The translations under genes were made by a program, and so were the position numbers. A model generated the notes under the pieces. That model was not told where the DNA came from, made no database searches, and saw only the letters and a program-made list of their open reading frames with translations. From G963663315 sp965214205 (GTDB lineage: Bacteria > Pseudomonadota > Gammaproteobacteria > Arenicellales > Poriferihabitantaceae), in the NCBI GenBank assembly GCA_965214205.1, contig OZ243941.1, forward strand, positions 2,232,001 through 2,296,000: DNA of 64,000 nt, given 5' to 3'. This document shows positions 62,361 through 64,000 of this stretch, piece by piece. Within the stretch, counting starts at the first letter, position 1. Each line of letters opens with the position of its first letter.

Positions 62361-63371
62361 TCAGGGCTGCGTATCTGCGGCCCCTTCCTTCTGAACCGGC
62401 ATCATATCCTCCCGACTGATGCCAAAAGCGAGCACCGCCGGACTGGCCACGAAAATCGAAGAATAGGTACCGACCAAAACGCCAACCAGCAGAGCGACAG
62501 AAAATCCCCGAATGACCTCGCCACCGAATATCAGCAGGGTCAACACAACCAGCAGGGTGGTCAATGAAGTCAGCAGGGTTCTGGGCAATGTCTGGTTAAT
62601 CGAGGTATTCATGATATCCGGGACAACGCCCTTACGCATCTTGCGGAAATTTTCACGAATCCGGTCGTACACCACAATCGTGTCGTTAAGCGAGTATCCG
62701 ATGACCGCAAGCACCGCGGCCAGCACCGGCAGCGAAAACTCGAACTGAAACAGGGAAAACACGCCAACCGTAATCAACACATCATGGGCCAGGGCGATCA
62801 CCGAACCGACCGCGAATCTCCATTCGAATCGCCAGGTCACATAAATCAGTATGCCGAGCAAGGCATACAGCATCGCCAGCCCCCCCTGATTGGTCAGCTC
62901 GCTGCCTACCTGCGGTCCGACAAACTCGACCCGGCGCATCTGCACCCGGCAGTCAGCCGTCACTCCGTCCGACAGGCATTGTTGCGAATCCCGGACGGCG
63001 GACTCAACCAGAACCTCATTCCAGGGTATCCGCAGCGCCTCCATGACCCGGCTGCTGATCTCGGCGGCGCTGGTATCCTGCCGCGAAAAAGTGGCCGGCA
63101 GACGCACCATCACATCCCGGGTCGTCCCGAAGTTCTGCACAATGGCGTCGTCGAAGCCGTATTCAACCAGCGTCACCCGAACGGATTCCACCTCGACCGG
63201 CTGCTGATAGCCAACCTCGACCAGTGTCCCGCCGGTAAAATCAATGCCCGGATTCAGGCCCCTGATCACCAGGCTGCCCACACTGATCAGGACCAGGCTC
63301 ACAGACAGGATCAACGCCAGCTTTCTCCTGCCGAGAAAGTCGATTGTGGTTTGTTTTTTCAGAATTTGCAT
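62361..63371 (-). CDS. secF: Protein-export membrane protein SecF
   Basis: The 336-residue protein, with SecD, uses the proton gradient to complete Sec translocation. It has an N-terminal helix (about 15-38), the SecF block NPGIDFTGGTLVEV (about 51-64), a periplasmic domain, and the cluster of helices with the conserved VIGYSLNDTIVVYDRIREN loop. Six membrane helices are present. It starts 6 bp after the secD stop. Confidence 0.96.
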   Translation of the reverse strand: MQILKKQTTIDFLGRRKLALILSVSLVLISVGSLVIRGLNPGIDFTGGTLVEVGYQQPVEVESVRVTLVEYGFDDAIVQNFGTTRDVMVRLPATFSRQDTSAAEISSRVMEALRIPWNEVLVESAVRDSQQCLSDGVTADCRVQMRRVEFVGPQVGSELTNQGGLAMLYALLGILIYVTWRFEWRFAVGSVIALAHDVLITVGVFSLFQFEFSLPVLAAVLAVIGYSLNDTIVVYDRIRENFRKMRKGVVPDIMNTSINQTLPRTLLTSLTTLLVVLTLLIFGGEVIRGFSVALLVGVLVGTYSSIFVASPAVLAFGISREDMMPVQKEGAADTQP

Positions 63372-63377
63372 GGTCGG

Positions 63378-64000
63378 CTAAATTGAAAGTCTCTTGACGT
63401 TCCTGCCTCCATAGAACCAGTTAACCAGCATTCGGGTCATAATGATCGCGGTAAACAGGGAGGTAATGATGCCAACACTCAGGGTGACCGCAAAACCCTT
63501 GATCGGACCGGTGCCGAAGTTGAACAGGACAACAGCCGCGATCAGCGTGGTGATATTCGCGTCTATAATGGTCGAAAGCGCCCGGTCATAACCCGTATGA
63601 ATACTGGCCTGGGGCGAATTGCCGTTCCTGATTTCCTCTCTGATTCTCTCAAAAACAAGAACATTGGCATCCACTGCCATACCGACCGTCAACACGATTC
63701 CGGCCACCCCCGGCAATGTCAGTGTCGCCTGCAGCATGGATAACACGGCGACGATCAGCATCAGGTTGATCGACAACGCGATCATCGCCGCAAAACCGAA
63801 CACCCGGTAGTAGACCAGCATAAAAAGCAGAACCAGGACAAACCCCATGATGACCGAAAGGAAACCCTGATCGATATTGGCCTGCCCCAGGCTCGGTCCC
63901 ACCGTGCGCTCCTCAATGATTTCGACCGGCGCGGCCAGCGCGCCCGATCTCAGCATCAACGCCAGGTCCCGGGCTTCATCGACTGAATCAATCCCTTCGA
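63378..64000 (-). CDS. secD: Protein-export membrane protein SecD (C-terminal part)
   Basis: The frame is open at the right window edge, so only the C-terminal 206 codons are seen. It includes GSLGALAAP-like MLRSGALAAPVEIIEERTVGPSLGQ, the six-helix RND-like membrane part with GMAVDANVLVFERIREE (about 110 residues from the visible start), and TLIAAVVLFNFGTGPIKGFAVTL. It is first of the secD-secF pair. The large periplasmic head lies outside the window. Confidence 0.95.
   Translation of the reverse strand, partial: EGIDSVDEARDLALMLRSGALAAPVEIIEERTVGPSLGQANIDQGFLSVIMGFVLVLLFMLVYYRVFGFAAMIALSINLMLIVAVLSMLQATLTLPGVAGIVLTVGMAVDANVLVFERIREEIRNGNSPQASIHTGYDRALSTIIDANITTLIAAVVLFNFGTGPIKGFAVTLSVGIITSLFTAIIMTRMLVNWFYGGRNVKRLSI

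Overview
The window reads as chromosomal DNA of a free-living, probably marine or aquatic gammaproteobacterium. The evidence is gene order: rpmH-rnpA-yidD-yidC-mnmE, dnaG-rpoD-tRNA-Ile2(CAU), leuS-lptE-holA-proA, engB next to cytochrome c4, rpmB-rpmG-dut, folK-folB next to plsY, and secD-secF-nrdR-ribD-ribE-ribB-ribH-nusB-pgpA. A DMSP lyase gene beside acrylyl-CoA reductase, a TRAP transporter and many efflux permeases fit a heterotroph in organosulfur- and carbohydrate-rich water. The genus cannot be named from sequence alone.

Layout. 1-6 kb (minus strand): ribosomal protein L34, RNase P protein, YidD, YidC and MnmE, then a MotA/MotB-like proton-channel pair whose second member has a long coiled-coil stalk with a recent in-phase 168-bp duplication. 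6-21.9 kb: mostly transport and single-enzyme genes (UMF1-type MFS, PLP decarboxylase, thioredoxin-fold protein, GGT-family hydrolase, EamA exporter, RND pump with its fusion protein, MscS channel, esterase, MATE, MFS, cupin). 21.9-26.4 kb: a small accessory region holding the mobile mystery protein A/B pair (HTH plus Fic), DgkA, an FAH-family hydrolase, a VapBC toxin-antitoxin pair and a DUF4143 AAA ATPase. Its promoters carry long, clean inverted repeats.

26.4-37.3 kb: a catabolic cluster for a uronate or related sugar acid. A TRAP transporter (dctPQM) reads leftward; a GntR/FCD regulator, MR-type dehydratase, Zn-dependent dehydrogenase, KduD-like reductase, KDPG aldolase, KDG kinase, an APH-fold kinase and a divergent enolase read rightward. 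A perfect 40-bp A/T-only palindrome lies between the two halves. The likely flow is uptake, oxidation or dehydration to 2-keto-3-deoxygluconate, phosphorylation, and cleavage to pyruvate and glyceraldehyde-3-phosphate. The kinase plus non-canonical enolase pair is not explained by that scheme and is the best candidate for an undescribed step.

37.3-64 kb: mainly housekeeping genes (NnrS, tRNA-Ile2, sigma-70, primase, LeuRS, LptE, HolA, ProA, EngB, cytochrome c4, FolD, a FabD-like acyltransferase, a histone-deacetylase-like hydrolase, Dut, L33, L28, FolK, FolB, PlsY). Next come dddP and acuI, placed to convert DMSP to DMS plus acrylate and to detoxify acryloyl-CoA, then the riboflavin/NusB/PgpA block and SecF/SecD, the last cut by the window edge. 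No CRISPR array, insertion sequence, rRNA or complete prophage was seen, and no gap between genes exceeds about 260 bases.
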